Source: Sphingomonas sp. UV9
Lineage (GTDB): Bacteria > Pseudomonadota > Alphaproteobacteria > Sphingomonadales > Sphingomonadaceae
Direction of reading: 5' to 3'
DNA: 64,000 nucleotides
Assembly: GCF_004101245.1 (NCBI RefSeq)
Contig: NZ_SCIN01000003.1
Span: 951,784 to 1,015,783, forward strand
In this document: positions 1 to 8,549 of the stretch, piece by piece
Layout: every line of letters begins with the position of its first letter
Position numbering within the stretch: the stretch's first letter is position 1
The notes under the pieces: model-generated
Seen by the model: the letters and a program-made list of their open reading frames with translations, nothing else
Told to the model about the DNA's origin: nothing
Databases searched by the model: none
Program-made: the position numbers and the translations under genes

Positions 1-191
1 TCGATAGTTCCACGTTCGACCGAAAAATCCGCATTCCCGCTTCATTCCGTCCGCTCGCCGGTCACTGATGCACCAGGGATGGACCGACCGGTAGCATTTT
101 CGACGATGCCATTTTCGACCGATGCCATTGCAATGACGCGAGCCGCCCGACACATGGGGGGCCGCACAGGATCAGGGAGTATTCGTTACCC

Positions 192-995
192 ATGTCTTTA
201 GGACAGCAACTCGCACCGCACCTTCCCTTCTTGCGGCGCTATGGCCGGGCCCTGACCGGCAGCCAGATGCATGGCGACAAATATGTGCGCGCGACCTTGG
301 AAGCGATCGTGGCCGCGCCGGAAGAGTTTCCGCGCGACGTCGATCCGCGGCTCGGTCTGTACCGGATGTTCCAGGCGATCTGGAACTCGGCGAATTTCGA
401 CGAGGTCGGCGAAGAGGGTTTTGGCGAAGCCGAGGGTCATGAAGCGGTTGCACGTGCTCGTCTCGCACGGATGACGCCGCTGTCGCGCCAGGCCCTGCTG
501 TTGACGGCGATGGAGGGCTTCACGCCCGAGGACGCCGCCTATCTGATCGAGGTCGACGCGAGCGAAATCGACGATCTCGTCGCCGATGCATTATCGGAAA
601 TCGAGAATCAAACCCGCGCCAAGGTCCTGATCATCGAGGACGAGCCGATCATCGCGATGGATATCGAGACGATCGTCCGCGATCTCGGCCATGACGTGAC
701 CGGCGTTGCGGTTACGCGCGACGAAGCGGTTGCGCTGGCGATGGAAACGCGGCCCGGCCTCGTGCTCGCCGACATCCAGCTCGCCGACGACAGTTCGGGC
801 ATCGACGCGGTCAAGGACATCCTGGCCGAGTTCGAGGTTCCAGTGATCTTCATCACCGCCTTCCCCGAGCGCCTGCTGACCGGCGAACGTCCCGAGCCGA
901 CGTTCCTGATCACCAAGCCCTTCCAGCGCTCGACCGTCAAGGCCGCGATCAGCCAGGCGTTGTTCTTCGATCAGGCGACCGTTCCGACCGCTTGA
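192..995 (+). CDS. phyR: General stress response regulator PhyR
   Basis: 267 residues. The N-terminal half (about 1-135) resembles an ECF sigma factor but serves as a decoy. The C-terminal half (about 143-260) is a receiver with acidic E149/D150/E151, phospho-acceptor D194 in VLADIQL, T222 and K242 in TKPF. In the known alphaproteobacterial partner switch, phosphorylated PhyR binds the anti-sigma factor NepR and frees EcfG. Here ecfG lies just downstream and nepR faces it, which supports the call. An AGGGAG-like site lies about 12 nt before the ATG, a loose fit. No sensor kinase of this system is in the window; one may lie to the left of base 1. The call is firm from domain order and context. 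Confidence 0.97.
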   Translation: MSLGQQLAPHLPFLRRYGRALTGSQMHGDKYVRATLEAIVAAPEEFPRDVDPRLGLYRMFQAIWNSANFDEVGEEGFGEAEGHEAVARARLARMTPLSRQALLLTAMEGFTPEDAAYLIEVDASEIDDLVADALSEIENQTRAKVLIIEDEPIIAMDIETIVRDLGHDVTGVAVTRDEAVALAMETRPGLVLADIQLADDSSGIDAVKDILAEFEVPVIFITAFPERLLTGERPEPTFLITKPFQRSTVKAAISQALFFDQATVPTA

Positions 996-1011
996 TCGGC
1001 GCCGTAAAATC

Positions 1012-1042
1012 GGGTCCGTTTTCGCCAGACGGTTACGGACCC
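1012..1042. other. Hairpin downstream of phyR
   Basis: Perfect 8-bp inverted repeat GGGTCCGT / ACGGACCC around a 15-nt loop, between the phyR stop and the small membrane gene. It is followed by AAAACGG and not by a T tract, so it is not a classic intrinsic terminator. It may reduce readthrough or stabilise the phyR mRNA end. Confidence 0.4.
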
Positions 1043-1069
1043 AAAACGGTTCTCGAGGGTTTAAGGGTC

Positions 1070-1207
1070 ATGGCTGATCCTAACGAACCGATCCATATCG
1101 AGACCGATGACGCGAGAGCGGGGTCCACCCCTCACATGACCCGATATATACTGGCGATCTCGCTGGTATTGGTCATCGTGATCTTCGGATTCCTTGTTCT
1201 CCGATAA
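1070..1207 (+). CDS. Small single-pass membrane protein between phyR and ecfG
   Basis: 45 residues from the ATG at 1070. The first ~23 residues are polar and acidic. One hydrophobic segment follows (YILAISLVLVIVIFGFLVL, about 26-44), ending in a single Arg. The open frame extends upstream to 992, but that part overlaps the hairpin and looks non-coding, so I choose 1070, which has GGGTTTAAGGG in front. No family is recognised. Its place between the two stress-response regulators, on the same strand, suggests co-regulation but shows no function. Confidence that it is a gene is moderate: it is short but has a clean membrane-protein composition. Confidence 0.6.
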   Translation: MADPNEPIHIETDDARAGSTPHMTRYILAISLVLVIVIFGFLVLR

Positions 1208-1301
1208 TCTGATTTTTGCGTAGGTCACTGGCAATGCTGGTAAGCCGCGTCTATGTCTGTCGCTCCGCTCGGCAGTTTTTATCGGGATTGATTGGATTGC
1301 C

Positions 1302-1955
1302 ATGACCCAGCCTGCGCCGCGTGCAGACACCGACGAGGAGATCGACGAGGTCGTTGAACCGGTCGAGCATGTCTCGCTGTCTGATGCCGAGTTCAAGGTT
1401 CAGCTTGCTCAGGTGATCCCGCATCTTCGCGCTTTCGGCCGTTCGCTCTCGGGCAGCCGGGATCTTGCGGACGACCTCGTTCAGGAAACGCTGTTGAAGG
1501 CGTGGGCCGCGCGTCTGCGCTTCCAGGCTGGCACCAACATGCGCGCGTGGACCTTCATCATCCTCCGCAACTTGTATCTGTCGCAGATGCGTCGCGCGCG
1601 GTTCAAGGGCGAGTGGGACGATCTGGTCGCCGACCGGATCCTTGCGGCGCCCGCTAGCCAGGATCGTCACGTCGAGCTTGGCGACATGCAGCGTGCGCTG
1701 ATGCATCTTCCTCAGCCGCAACGCGAGGCGCTGATCCTCGTGGGTGCCGGTGGTTTTGCGTATGAGGAAGCAGCCGAAATTTGTAGCGTGGCGGTCGGCA
1801 CGATCAAAAGCCGTGTTGCACGAGGCCGTGTCGCGCTGGAAACGATTCTGACCGATGGCTCGTTGCCGTCGCGCCGCGATCACGAGACCGATACGAGCAA
1901 GACTGCGCTCGATTCAATCATGGGCGATGTCGAGGAACTCAGCCGAGGGCGGTGA
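1302..1955 (+). CDS. ecfG: General stress response ECF sigma factor EcfG
   Basis: 217 residues. Sigma region 2 spans about 36-101 (AFGRSLSGSRDLADDLVQET, then the RAWTFIILRN -10-recognition stretch). Sigma region 4 is at about 130-185 (LPQPQREALILVGAGGFAYE and an AEICSVAVGTIKSRVARGR helix-turn-helix). There is an acidic N-terminal extension of about 30 residues. In the known system EcfG is held by NepR and released by phosphorylated PhyR. It faces nepR tail to tail with 37 bp between the stops. I found no GGAAC-type EcfG -35 element directly upstream, so autoregulation is not supported by the sequence seen here. Confidence 0.95.
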   Translation: MTQPAPRADTDEEIDEVVEPVEHVSLSDAEFKVQLAQVIPHLRAFGRSLSGSRDLADDLVQETLLKAWAARLRFQAGTNMRAWTFIILRNLYLSQMRRARFKGEWDDLVADRILAAPASQDRHVELGDMQRALMHLPQPQREALILVGAGGFAYEEAAEICSVAVGTIKSRVARGRVALETILTDGSLPSRRDHETDTSKTALDSIMGDVEELSRGR

Positions 1956-1992
1956 TCACCGGTTTGGGTTACCCTGTCGCACCCTCGGTGCG

Positions 1993-2208
1993 TTAACGCC
2001 GTACCTGGTCCATCTGCCGCAGCATCCGGACCATGTCCTCCGGTAGGCCGCGCGGTTCGTCAAACGCCCCGCGCAGTGCATAGCCGATGACGTCGGTCAC
2101 ACGAGGGCCGCGGACGGTCTGCGGTCCGTTCTCGTCACGGTTGACCATGTGTAGTGCATAGCTCATGTACCTCAGAACGGTCGATTGCGGGTTTCGTTGC
2201 TTGCCCAT
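1993..2208 (-). CDS. nepR: Anti-sigma factor NepR
   Basis: 71 residues from the ATG at 2208. The core VIGYALRGAFDEPRGLPEDM followed by VRMLRQMDQ matches the NepR family pattern (IGxxLRxxYDxxxxxxxPDxxxxLLxxLD). NepR sequesters EcfG until phosphorylated PhyR binds it. The gene lies on the opposite strand from phyR and ecfG and converges on ecfG. Other in-frame ATGs at 2166 and 2148 would give shorter versions (57 and 51 residues) that keep the whole core, and none of the starts has a strong ribosome site. The start is therefore uncertain, but the identification is good given the motif and the neighbours. Confidence 0.85.
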   Translation of the reverse strand: MGKQRNPQSTVLRYMSYALHMVNRDENGPQTVRGPRVTDVIGYALRGAFDEPRGLPEDMVRMLRQMDQVRR

Positions 2209-2242
2209 GTCAAGACGTCGTGACTTTCTATAGTGACGAACC

Positions 2243-4927
2243 ATGCACGATCTCGAACCTGAACATGCGATAAACGACGCGCTCGGCCGGGCACGACTTT
2301 GGTCTCCGTTTCTGGCCATGATCCTCGATCGCGAGCCGGTACTCGCCCGGTCGCTCGCGGAAGGTCGGCTCGATCTTGGTGCATCCAGCGCGACCCCCGA
2401 CATGCCGGTTGCCAAGCGGCTGAGGCTCGAGCGACGCGCGATGGCGTTGAACGTCGCGATCGGCGATCTCGCGGGGGTGCTCGACCTGACCGCGGTCACC
2501 GGCGCGCTGACCCGGTTTGCCGACCATGCGCTCGACACTGCGATCCGCGCGGCGATCGAGGAGCGGACGCCCGGCGCGGAGCCGCTGGGCTTTACCGCGA
2601 TCGCGCTCGGCAAGCAGGGCAGCGGCGAGCTCAATTATTCGTCCGATATTGATCCGATCCTGCTGTTCGATCCCGCGACGCTGCCCCTGAAGCCGCGCGA
2701 GGAGCCCGAGCAGGCGGCGGTGCGGATCGGCAGGCGCGTCGTCGAGCTGCTCCAGGCGCGCGATGGCGACGGCTATGTCCTGCGGGTCGACCTGCGGTTG
2801 CGACCCTCGCCCGAGATCACGCCGATCGTCCTGCCGGTCGACGCGGCAATCGGCTATTACGAGGCGCAGGCTTTGCCGTGGGAGCGCGCCGCCTTCATCC
2901 GCGCACGCGCGGCGGCGGGTGATTTCGTACTGGGCCAGCGGTTCCTCGATGCGATCCGGCCGTTCGTCTGGCGGCGGGCACTCGATTTCGGCGCGATCGG
3001 GGAGATACGCGGCATCTCCGCCCGGATTCGCGATCATCATTCACAGGGGCAGGCCTTCGGTCCCGGCTATGACCTGAAGCGCGGTCGTGGCGGCATTCGC
3101 GAGGCGGAGTTCTTCGCGCAGATCCACCAGTTGATCCACGGCGGGCGCGATCGCAGCGTCCGCGCCCCTGCAACCCGCGACGCGCTCGCGCGATTGGCCG
3201 AGGCTGGCTGGATCGGCCGCGACGAGTCGCAGGCGCTGATCGACAGCTACACGCTGCTACGGACGATCGAGCACCGCGTGCAGATGATCGACGACCGGCA
3301 GACCCACGCGCTGCCGACCGGGGACGCGCTCGACCGCGTCGCCAAGCTGCACGGATTGGAAGGCACGGACGCACTGCTGGCGTTGCTCGCGCCAAAAGTG
3401 GCGGCGACCGGGCGGATCTACGACGCGCTCGACGACACGGTGCGCCCTGCCTTTTCGCACGACACGGTGACGCTGGAGAGCGATCTCGCCGACGCCGGGT
3501 TCGACGAGCCCGAGCCCGCGCGTCGGCGGATCGAGGCATGGCGCGGCGGGGTGTATCCGGCACTGCGCAGTCCCGCCGCGCGCGAGGCATTGGAGGCGGT
3601 GCTGCCGACCCTCGTCACCGCTTTCGCCACCGCGCCGGTGCCGCAGGCGGCGTTGCTGCGGCTGGATGCGCTGCTCGAACGCCTGCCGAGTGCGATCAAC
3701 ATCTTCCGCCTGCTGGAGGCGCGGCCGGGGTTGGCGACGTTGCTGGCGGCGATCCTCAGCCATGCACCGACGCTCGCCGACGATCTCGGCCGGCGTCCGG
3801 ACCTGCTCGACGGCCTGATCGACGCGACTGCGTTCGAGCCGGTCGGCGATATCGCGGCGCTGGAGGCGGCGATGCGCGCGGGCGAGGCCGGGGGCGATTA
3901 TCAGGCGCGGCTCGACCATGTCCGCCGGGTCGTCGGCGAATTGCGGTTCGCGCTGGGTGCGCAGATCGTCGCGGGCGCGTCCGATCCGTTGCACGTCGCC
4001 GCGGGCTATGCGCGGGTCGCGGAGGCGGCGATCGGCGTGCTCGCAAGCGCGACCATCGACGAGTTCGCCAAGGCGCATGGTCGCGTGCCGGACAGTGAAC
4101 TGGTCGTGCTCGCGCTTGGCCGGATGGGCGGAGCAATGCTGACGCACGCGTCCGATCTCGACCTGATCTATCTCTTCACCGGCGACTTCGCGGCGGAATC
4201 GGACGGTGCGAAGCCGCTCGGCGCCACCCTCTACTACAACCGCCTGGCGCAGCGCGTGACGGCGGCGCTGTCGGTCGCGACCGCCGCGGGCCCGCTTTAT
4301 CAGATCGACACGCGGTTGCGCCCGTCGGGCGGGCAGGGGCCGCTGGTCGTCACGTTCGACAGCTTCGCCCGCTACCAGCGCGAGGATGCGTGGACATGGG
4401 AGCACATGGCGCTCACCCGGGCGCGTCCGGTGTTCGGTTCGCCGGACGCGCGCGCCGCCGTCGCCGCGATCGTGCGCGGGGTGCTCGAAGGCGATCGCCC
4501 GACCCGCGACGTGGTCGCCGAAGCCACCTCGATGCGCGCAGACATGGCGGCGCACAAACCGCCCAAGGGACCGCTCGATGCCAAGCTGCTCCCCGGCGGT
4601 CTCGTCGACCTCGAGTTCGCGGTGCATGTCGTTCAACTGGTCAACCGCACCGGGTTCGATCCGAACCTGGGAACTGCGATCGACCGGCTGACGGCCGAAA
4701 CCCTCGCGCCGCCGACGTTGCGCGCCGCGCACGACGTGTTGACCCGGCTGCTGGTCACCCTTCGCCTTGTCGCGCCCGATGCTGCGCCGCCGGGGCACGC
4801 CACGGAGGAACTGATCGCGCGCGCGATCGGCGTTGCGGATTGGGCTGCGGTGGTTGCCACGCTCGAATCGACGCGCCAGGAAGTGCGCCGGTTCTGGATG
4901 CAAGTCACGGGAGAGCATGATGGATGA
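2243..4927 (+). CDS. glnE: Bifunctional glutamine synthetase adenylyltransferase/deadenylylase
   Basis: 894 residues, the usual size for GlnE. It adds AMP to, and removes it from, glutamine synthetase in response to PII and glutamine. Two nucleotidyltransferase domains are visible: the N-terminal one has GSGELNYSSDIDPILLFD near residue 125, and the C-terminal one has GGAMLTHASDLDLIYLF near residue 630. Each keeps the paired Asp residues of the active site, and helical GlnE linkers follow both. The stop overlaps the start of the peroxiredoxin gene, so the two are probably co-transcribed. The start is ATG at 2243, 34 bp from the divergent nepR start, so the two share a short promoter region. 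Confidence 0.96.
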   Translation: MHDLEPEHAINDALGRARLWSPFLAMILDREPVLARSLAEGRLDLGASSATPDMPVAKRLRLERRAMALNVAIGDLAGVLDLTAVTGALTRFADHALDTAIRAAIEERTPGAEPLGFTAIALGKQGSGELNYSSDIDPILLFDPATLPLKPREEPEQAAVRIGRRVVELLQARDGDGYVLRVDLRLRPSPEITPIVLPVDAAIGYYEAQALPWERAAFIRARAAAGDFVLGQRFLDAIRPFVWRRALDFGAIGEIRGISARIRDHHSQGQAFGPGYDLKRGRGGIREAEFFAQIHQLIHGGRDRSVRAPATRDALARLAEAGWIGRDESQALIDSYTLLRTIEHRVQMIDDRQTHALPTGDALDRVAKLHGLEGTDALLALLAPKVAATGRIYDALDDTVRPAFSHDTVTLESDLADAGFDEPEPARRRIEAWRGGVYPALRSPAAREALEAVLPTLVTAFATAPVPQAALLRLDALLERLPSAINIFRLLEARPGLATLLAAILSHAPTLADDLGRRPDLLDGLIDATAFEPVGDIAALEAAMRAGEAGGDYQARLDHVRRVVGELRFALGAQIVAGASDPLHVAAGYARVAEAAIGVLASATIDEFAKAHGRVPDSELVVLALGRMGGAMLTHASDLDLIYLFTGDFAAESDGAKPLGATLYYNRLAQRVTAALSVATAAGPLYQIDTRLRPSGGQGPLVVTFDSFARYQREDAWTWEHMALTRARPVFGSPDARAAVAAIVRGVLEGDRPTRDVVAEATSMRADMAAHKPPKGPLDAKLLPGGLVDLEFAVHVVQLVNRTGFDPNLGTAIDRLTAETLAPPTLRAAHDVLTRLLVTLRLVAPDAAPPGHATEELIARAIGVADWAAVVATLESTRQEVRRFWMQVTGEHDG

Positions 4928-5372
4928 AGGCGCGAAGATTCCCGAAGTGACGGTCGCGATCGACGACGCGGTGGTGTCGCTGGCCAGCCTCGGTGCGCCG
5001 CTCGTGGTGTATTTCTACCCAAAGGACGACACCTCGGGCTGCACCACCGAGGCGAAGGACTTTTCCGCAGCAGCCGACGCGTTCGACGCGGCGGGGGTGA
5101 AGGTGATCGGCATCTCGAAGGATACGCCCGCATCCCACGCGAAATTTGCCGCCAAGCATGCGCTCACCGTACGGCTCGCCAGCGACGTCGACGGGGTCGC
5201 CTGCGAGGCGTTCGGCGTCTGGGTCGAGAAGGCGATGTACGGCAAGAAATATATGGGAATCGAGCGCGCGACCTTCCTATTCGGCGCCGACGGCACGCTG
5301 GTGAAAGCGTGGCGCAAGGTTCGTGTTCCGGGCCATGTCGAAGCCGTGCTGGCGGCCGCGAAGGCGCTCTGA
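4920..5372 (+). CDS. bcp: Thiol peroxidase, PrxQ/BCP-type peroxiredoxin
   Basis: 150 residues. Peroxidatic Cys41 lies in DDTSGCTTEA, with the thioredoxin-like PLVVYFYPKDDT strand before it. The resolving Cys five residues on, found in many PrxQ proteins, is absent (Lys46). Cys95 (DGVACEAF) is the only other cysteine and could act as an atypical resolving residue. It reduces hydrogen and organic peroxides in the cytosol. GGGAG at 4909-4913 lies 6 nt before the ATG at 4920, which decides that start over the adjacent ATG at 4917. It overlaps the end of glnE by 8 nt. Confidence 0.93.
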   Translation: MDEGAKIPEVTVAIDDAVVSLASLGAPLVVYFYPKDDTSGCTTEAKDFSAAADAFDAAGVKVIGISKDTPASHAKFAAKHALTVRLASDVDGVACEAFGVWVEKAMYGKKYMGIERATFLFGADGTLVKAWRKVRVPGHVEAVLAAAKAL

Positions 5373-5643
5373 ACGGCGGTCGGTAAAGGGCGGAGATTCG
5401 CGGATATTTCGATCGCTGTCGGCAGCGTTCCGGGATCGTTCCCTGCGCGAGGCGGGTAATTCCATCAACTCGCCGTATCAGTCTGCCGCTCCGCCGCGCG
5501 AATGGGGCCGCACCCTTGCTCGTCGCGGCGGTATCCGGCCTAACTCTACTCGTCTGGTGCGCGGAGGGGCTGCGAGTCAGGACAGAGTTTCGGAGCCGTC
5601 CGCCTGGGAGCGAAACGGCCCTGCATTTTTTTGTCGGGGACCA

Positions 5644-6429
5644 ATGGTCGATTTTACCACTGCAGCCATCGTGACACGCCTCAAGGCTGTGTTCACGGTG
5701 CGCAAATTTTCTTCGATCGGCCAGTATGTGATCGCCGCGGCGATCGGTGTCGCCGGGTTCGCTTCAGCCGGCGAGGCGCAGGTCGGGGGGCCTGCCAAGC
5801 CGGTCGCCAGCCAGGCGCACGGCGTCCGCGCCGCGACCGGTGGTCCGATGATCGCCGCCAACGCCGAGGAGGCCAGTGCCGATCTCCGCGCCGACGCGCA
5901 GTTCCGCACGCTCTTCCAGACCTGGAAGAAGCTCGATGCGACCCAGCAGGGCGTGATCGCGATCCCATCGGTCCAGCCGGTCCACTCGCTCTCGTTCACC
6001 AGCAATTTCGGGATCCGCTCGGATCCGTTCCGCGGCACCGCGGCGATGCACGCCGGCGTCGATATCCCGGGCCCGGTCGGCACGCCGATCTACGCCACCG
6101 CAGACGGCATCGTCTCGCACGCCGGTCGCCAGGGCGGCTATGGCAATCTGGTCGAGCTGAACCACGGCAAGGGTATCGCCACCCGCTATGGTCACCTTTC
6201 CAAGATCCTCGTCGCTGACAATACGCGCGTGACCCGCGGACAATTGATCGCGCTGATGGGCTCGACCGGCCGCTCGACCGGCCCGCATCTCCATTACGAA
6301 GTCCGTATCGACGGCCACGCCGTGAACCCGATCCCGTTTTTGACGACGGCGGATTACCTGCTCGCTGCGCAGGATCGCTCGGTAAACGCGATCCCGGTCG
6401 CCACCGGCGGCCCCGCCGCGCAGGACTGA
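5644..6429 (+). CDS. M23 (LytM-type) peptidase, envelope anchored or exported
   Basis: 261 residues from the ATG at 5644, which follows GGGGA by a few bases. A hydrophobic segment at about 28-42 looks like a signal sequence or membrane anchor. The LytM domain (about 115-235) has the zinc ligands H136 and D140 in HAGVD and H215/H217 in HLH, so it should be an active peptidoglycan endopeptidase or an activator of one. The reading frame is open back to 5323, but the upstream translation is low-complexity and Arg-rich, so I do not extend the gene. The gene stands alone; 271 bp of non-coding sequence precede it. Confidence 0.9.
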   Translation: MVDFTTAAIVTRLKAVFTVRKFSSIGQYVIAAAIGVAGFASAGEAQVGGPAKPVASQAHGVRAATGGPMIAANAEEASADLRADAQFRTLFQTWKKLDATQQGVIAIPSVQPVHSLSFTSNFGIRSDPFRGTAAMHAGVDIPGPVGTPIYATADGIVSHAGRQGGYGNLVELNHGKGIATRYGHLSKILVADNTRVTRGQLIALMGSTGRSTGPHLHYEVRIDGHAVNPIPFLTTADYLLAAQDRSVNAIPVATGGPAAQD

Positions 6430-6629
6430 TCTTAGAACGCAGATCCAGGCCAGACGCCCGACATCCCGGCGAATGCTGCGATTTCCCACCACGGGACGGG
6501 CTATCAGTTTGATATCCCAGGGTTCGCTGGGATGACGGGCGAGGCGCTGGCGCTTGGGTGAGGGGTGGCTCCTGAGATCGAGCAAACCCCGAGCTTGCCG
6601 CAAGTTGCTCGCCCCCCTATCTCCCAGGC

Positions 6630-6968
6630 ATGGCAACGCTGGCTCCCGACATCATCCTCACCCCCTCCGCCGCGTCGCGCGTCGCGGCGATCGCCGTCAA
6701 GCAGGGGAAGCCGGCGATCCTGCGCCTCTCGGTCGACGGCGGCGGCTGTTCGGGTTTCCAGTACAAGTTCGGGTTCGCCGACTCGGTGGAGCCCGACGAC
6801 GTGATCGCCGAGCATGACGGCGTGAAGCTCGTCGTCGACAGCGTCAGCATCGACTTGGTCCGCGGGTGCGCGGTCGATTACGTCGAGTCGCTCGCCGGCG
6901 CCGCATTCAAGGTCGAGAACCCCAATGCCGCCTCGGGTTGCGGCTGCGGCTCCAGCTTCTCGGTCTGA
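6630..6968 (+). CDS. erpA: A-type iron-sulfur carrier (ErpA/IscA family)
   Basis: 112 residues. The three conserved cysteines are C40 (GGGCSGFQY) and C104/C106 (SGCGCGSSF), which bind an Fe-S cluster or iron and pass it to apo-enzymes. An extra Cys80 is present. The domain fills the whole protein, as is usual for the HesB/IscA family. A member other than ErpA is possible, because sphingomonads can hold several A-type carriers. It is followed 7 bp later by xthA on the same strand. Confidence 0.85.
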   Translation: MATLAPDIILTPSAASRVAAIAVKQGKPAILRLSVDGGGCSGFQYKFGFADSVEPDDVIAEHDGVKLVVDSVSIDLVRGCAVDYVESLAGAAFKVENPNAASGCGCGSSFSV

Positions 6969-6975
6969 CGTCCCC

Positions 6976-7746
6976 ATGAAAATCGTCACGTACAACGTCA
7001 ACGGCATCAAGGCGCGGTTGCCGCGACTGATCGAGTATCTCGTCGAAGACCAGCCCGACATCGTCTGTCTCCAGGAACTGAAGTCGAGCGACGACACCTT
7101 CCCGATCGCCGACATCGAAGCAGTCGGCTACGGCGCAGTGTGGCACGGCCAGAAGGCCTGGAATGGCGTCGCGATCCTCGCCAAGAGCGGCACGCCCGTG
7201 GTGCGGCAACGCGGTCTCGAAGGCGAACCCGAGGACGAGCACAGCCGCTACATCGAGGCGGAAATCGACGGCCTGATCGTTGCCGCGCTCTATCTTCCCA
7301 ACGGCAACCCTCAGCCGGGCCCGAAATTCGATTATAAACTCCGCTGGATGGATCGTCTCGCTGACCGGGCGCGCGTGCTGCTGGCCGAAGAGAAGCCGGC
7401 AATTCTCGCGGGCGACTATAACGTCATCGCCAACGACGACGACACCTACTCCGTCCGCGCGATGCAGGACGACGCGCTGATGCAGCCCGAAAGCCGCGAG
7501 CATTACCGCGCTCTTGTCGCGCAGGGCTGGACCGACGCGCTCCGCACGCAATTTCCGAAAGGCGGCGTCTGGACGTTCTGGGATTACCAGGCCGGCGCCT
7601 GGCAGCGCGACGCCGGGTTTCGGATCGATCACCTGTTGCTCAGCCCGCAAGCCGCCGACCGGATGATCGATGCCGGCGTCTACAAGGCGTATCGCGGCCG
7701 CGAGAAAGCCAGCGATCACGCACCGACCTGGGTCCGGTTGCGTTGA
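6976..7746 (+). CDS. xthA: Exodeoxyribonuclease III
   Basis: 256 residues from the ATG at 6976. It starts with the family hallmark MKIVTYNVNGIKAR. LQELKSSDD carries the metal-binding Glu, LAGDYNVI the catalytic Asp-Asn pair, and RIDHLLLS and SDHAPTWV the C-terminal Asp-His motifs. It is a cytosolic AP endonuclease and 3'-5' exonuclease for base excision repair. The frame opens earlier at 6925, but that overlaps erpA and lacks homology, so the later ATG is chosen. The stop overlaps the TTG start of the next gene. Confidence 0.97.
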   Translation: MKIVTYNVNGIKARLPRLIEYLVEDQPDIVCLQELKSSDDTFPIADIEAVGYGAVWHGQKAWNGVAILAKSGTPVVRQRGLEGEPEDEHSRYIEAEIDGLIVAALYLPNGNPQPGPKFDYKLRWMDRLADRARVLLAEEKPAILAGDYNVIANDDDTYSVRAMQDDALMQPESREHYRALVAQGWTDALRTQFPKGGVWTFWDYQAGAWQRDAGFRIDHLLLSPQAADRMIDAGVYKAYRGREKASDHAPTWVRLR

Positions 7747-8549
7747 CGCGACTGCTCGGCTTTGCAGTAGCCGGTGTTTTTGTCGCCAGTGTCGGGTTTT
7801 CGGGTGCGGCAGCGGCGCAGAATCGTGAATATTGCCCCGATCGGCCGGGTGTCGGCACGCCCGCCTGTACGATTGCCCCGGGTCGCGTCTCGGTCGAGAC
7901 GTCGCTGGCAGACTGGACGCGCGACGACCAGCTGGGTTCGCGCGAGGATAGCATCCTCGTTGGCGACACGCTGGTCCGCGTCGGCGTCAGCGACACGATC
8001 GAGGTGCGGATCGGGTGGACGCCGTTCGGGCATGACCGCATTCGCGACTCGACCGGGATCGACTCGGTGAACGGGATCGGCGACGTTTCGCTCGGGATGA
8101 AGGCGAACCTCCACAACCCGGACGGCTCGGACTTGTCGGTAGCAGTGCTGCCGTTCGTGACGCTGCCGGTCGGGCGGTCGTCGATCGGTGCCGGCGACTG
8201 GGGTGCAGGATTTCTCGTTCCGTTGACCTACGAACTGTCGGACTCGGTATCTCTGGACCTGACGCCGGAGATCGACGCGGCGGTCGACCAGGACGGCAAT
8301 GGGCGCCATCTCGCTTATAGCTCGACCGCCGGCGTGTCGGTCGAGGTCGCCAAGACTGTCACGCTGACCGGCGAGTTGCAGGCGTTGCGTGATAACGATC
8401 CCGAGAAGCATGCGACCCAGGCGGTGGCGGCATTATCATTGGCGTGGATGGCGGGCGACGATCTCCAGTTCGACGTGTTCGGCGCGGCGGGGCTGAACGA
8501 CGATACGCCCGATGCGCGGGTGTATGCGGGGATATCGCGGAGGTTCTAG
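7743..8549 (+). CDS. Outer-membrane beta-barrel protein, MetA-pathway/transporter-like
   Basis: 268 residues starting at TTG 7743, overlapping the xthA stop. A signal peptide (about 1-25, ending SGAAAAQ) leads into alternating beta-rich segments such as VRVGVSDTIEVRIGWTPFG, GIGDVSLGMKANL and PVGRSSIGAGDWGAGFLVP, ending in a C-terminal Phe (RRF) typical of outer-membrane barrels. This resembles the transporter/phenol-degradation-pathway MetA-like family. The substrate is unknown. An alternative ATG deep in the protein would remove the signal, so TTG is preferred. Confidence 0.7.
   Translation: MTRLLGFAVAGVFVASVGFSGAAAAQNREYCPDRPGVGTPACTIAPGRVSVETSLADWTRDDQLGSREDSILVGDTLVRVGVSDTIEVRIGWTPFGHDRIRDSTGIDSVNGIGDVSLGMKANLHNPDGSDLSVAVLPFVTLPVGRSSIGAGDWGAGFLVPLTYELSDSVSLDLTPEIDAAVDQDGNGRHLAYSSTAGVSVEVAKTVTLTGELQALRDNDPEKHATQAVAALSLAWMAGDDLQFDVFGAAGLNDDTPDARVYAGISRRF

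Noticed and set aside
10..191. EcfG-type promoter for phyR itself
   Set aside because: No GGAAC on the plus strand with CGTT at 16-17 bp in the 191 bp before phyR.
3257..4918. Minus-strand open frame of 553 codons
   Set aside because: Antisense shadow of glnE; no recognisable motif or ribosome site.
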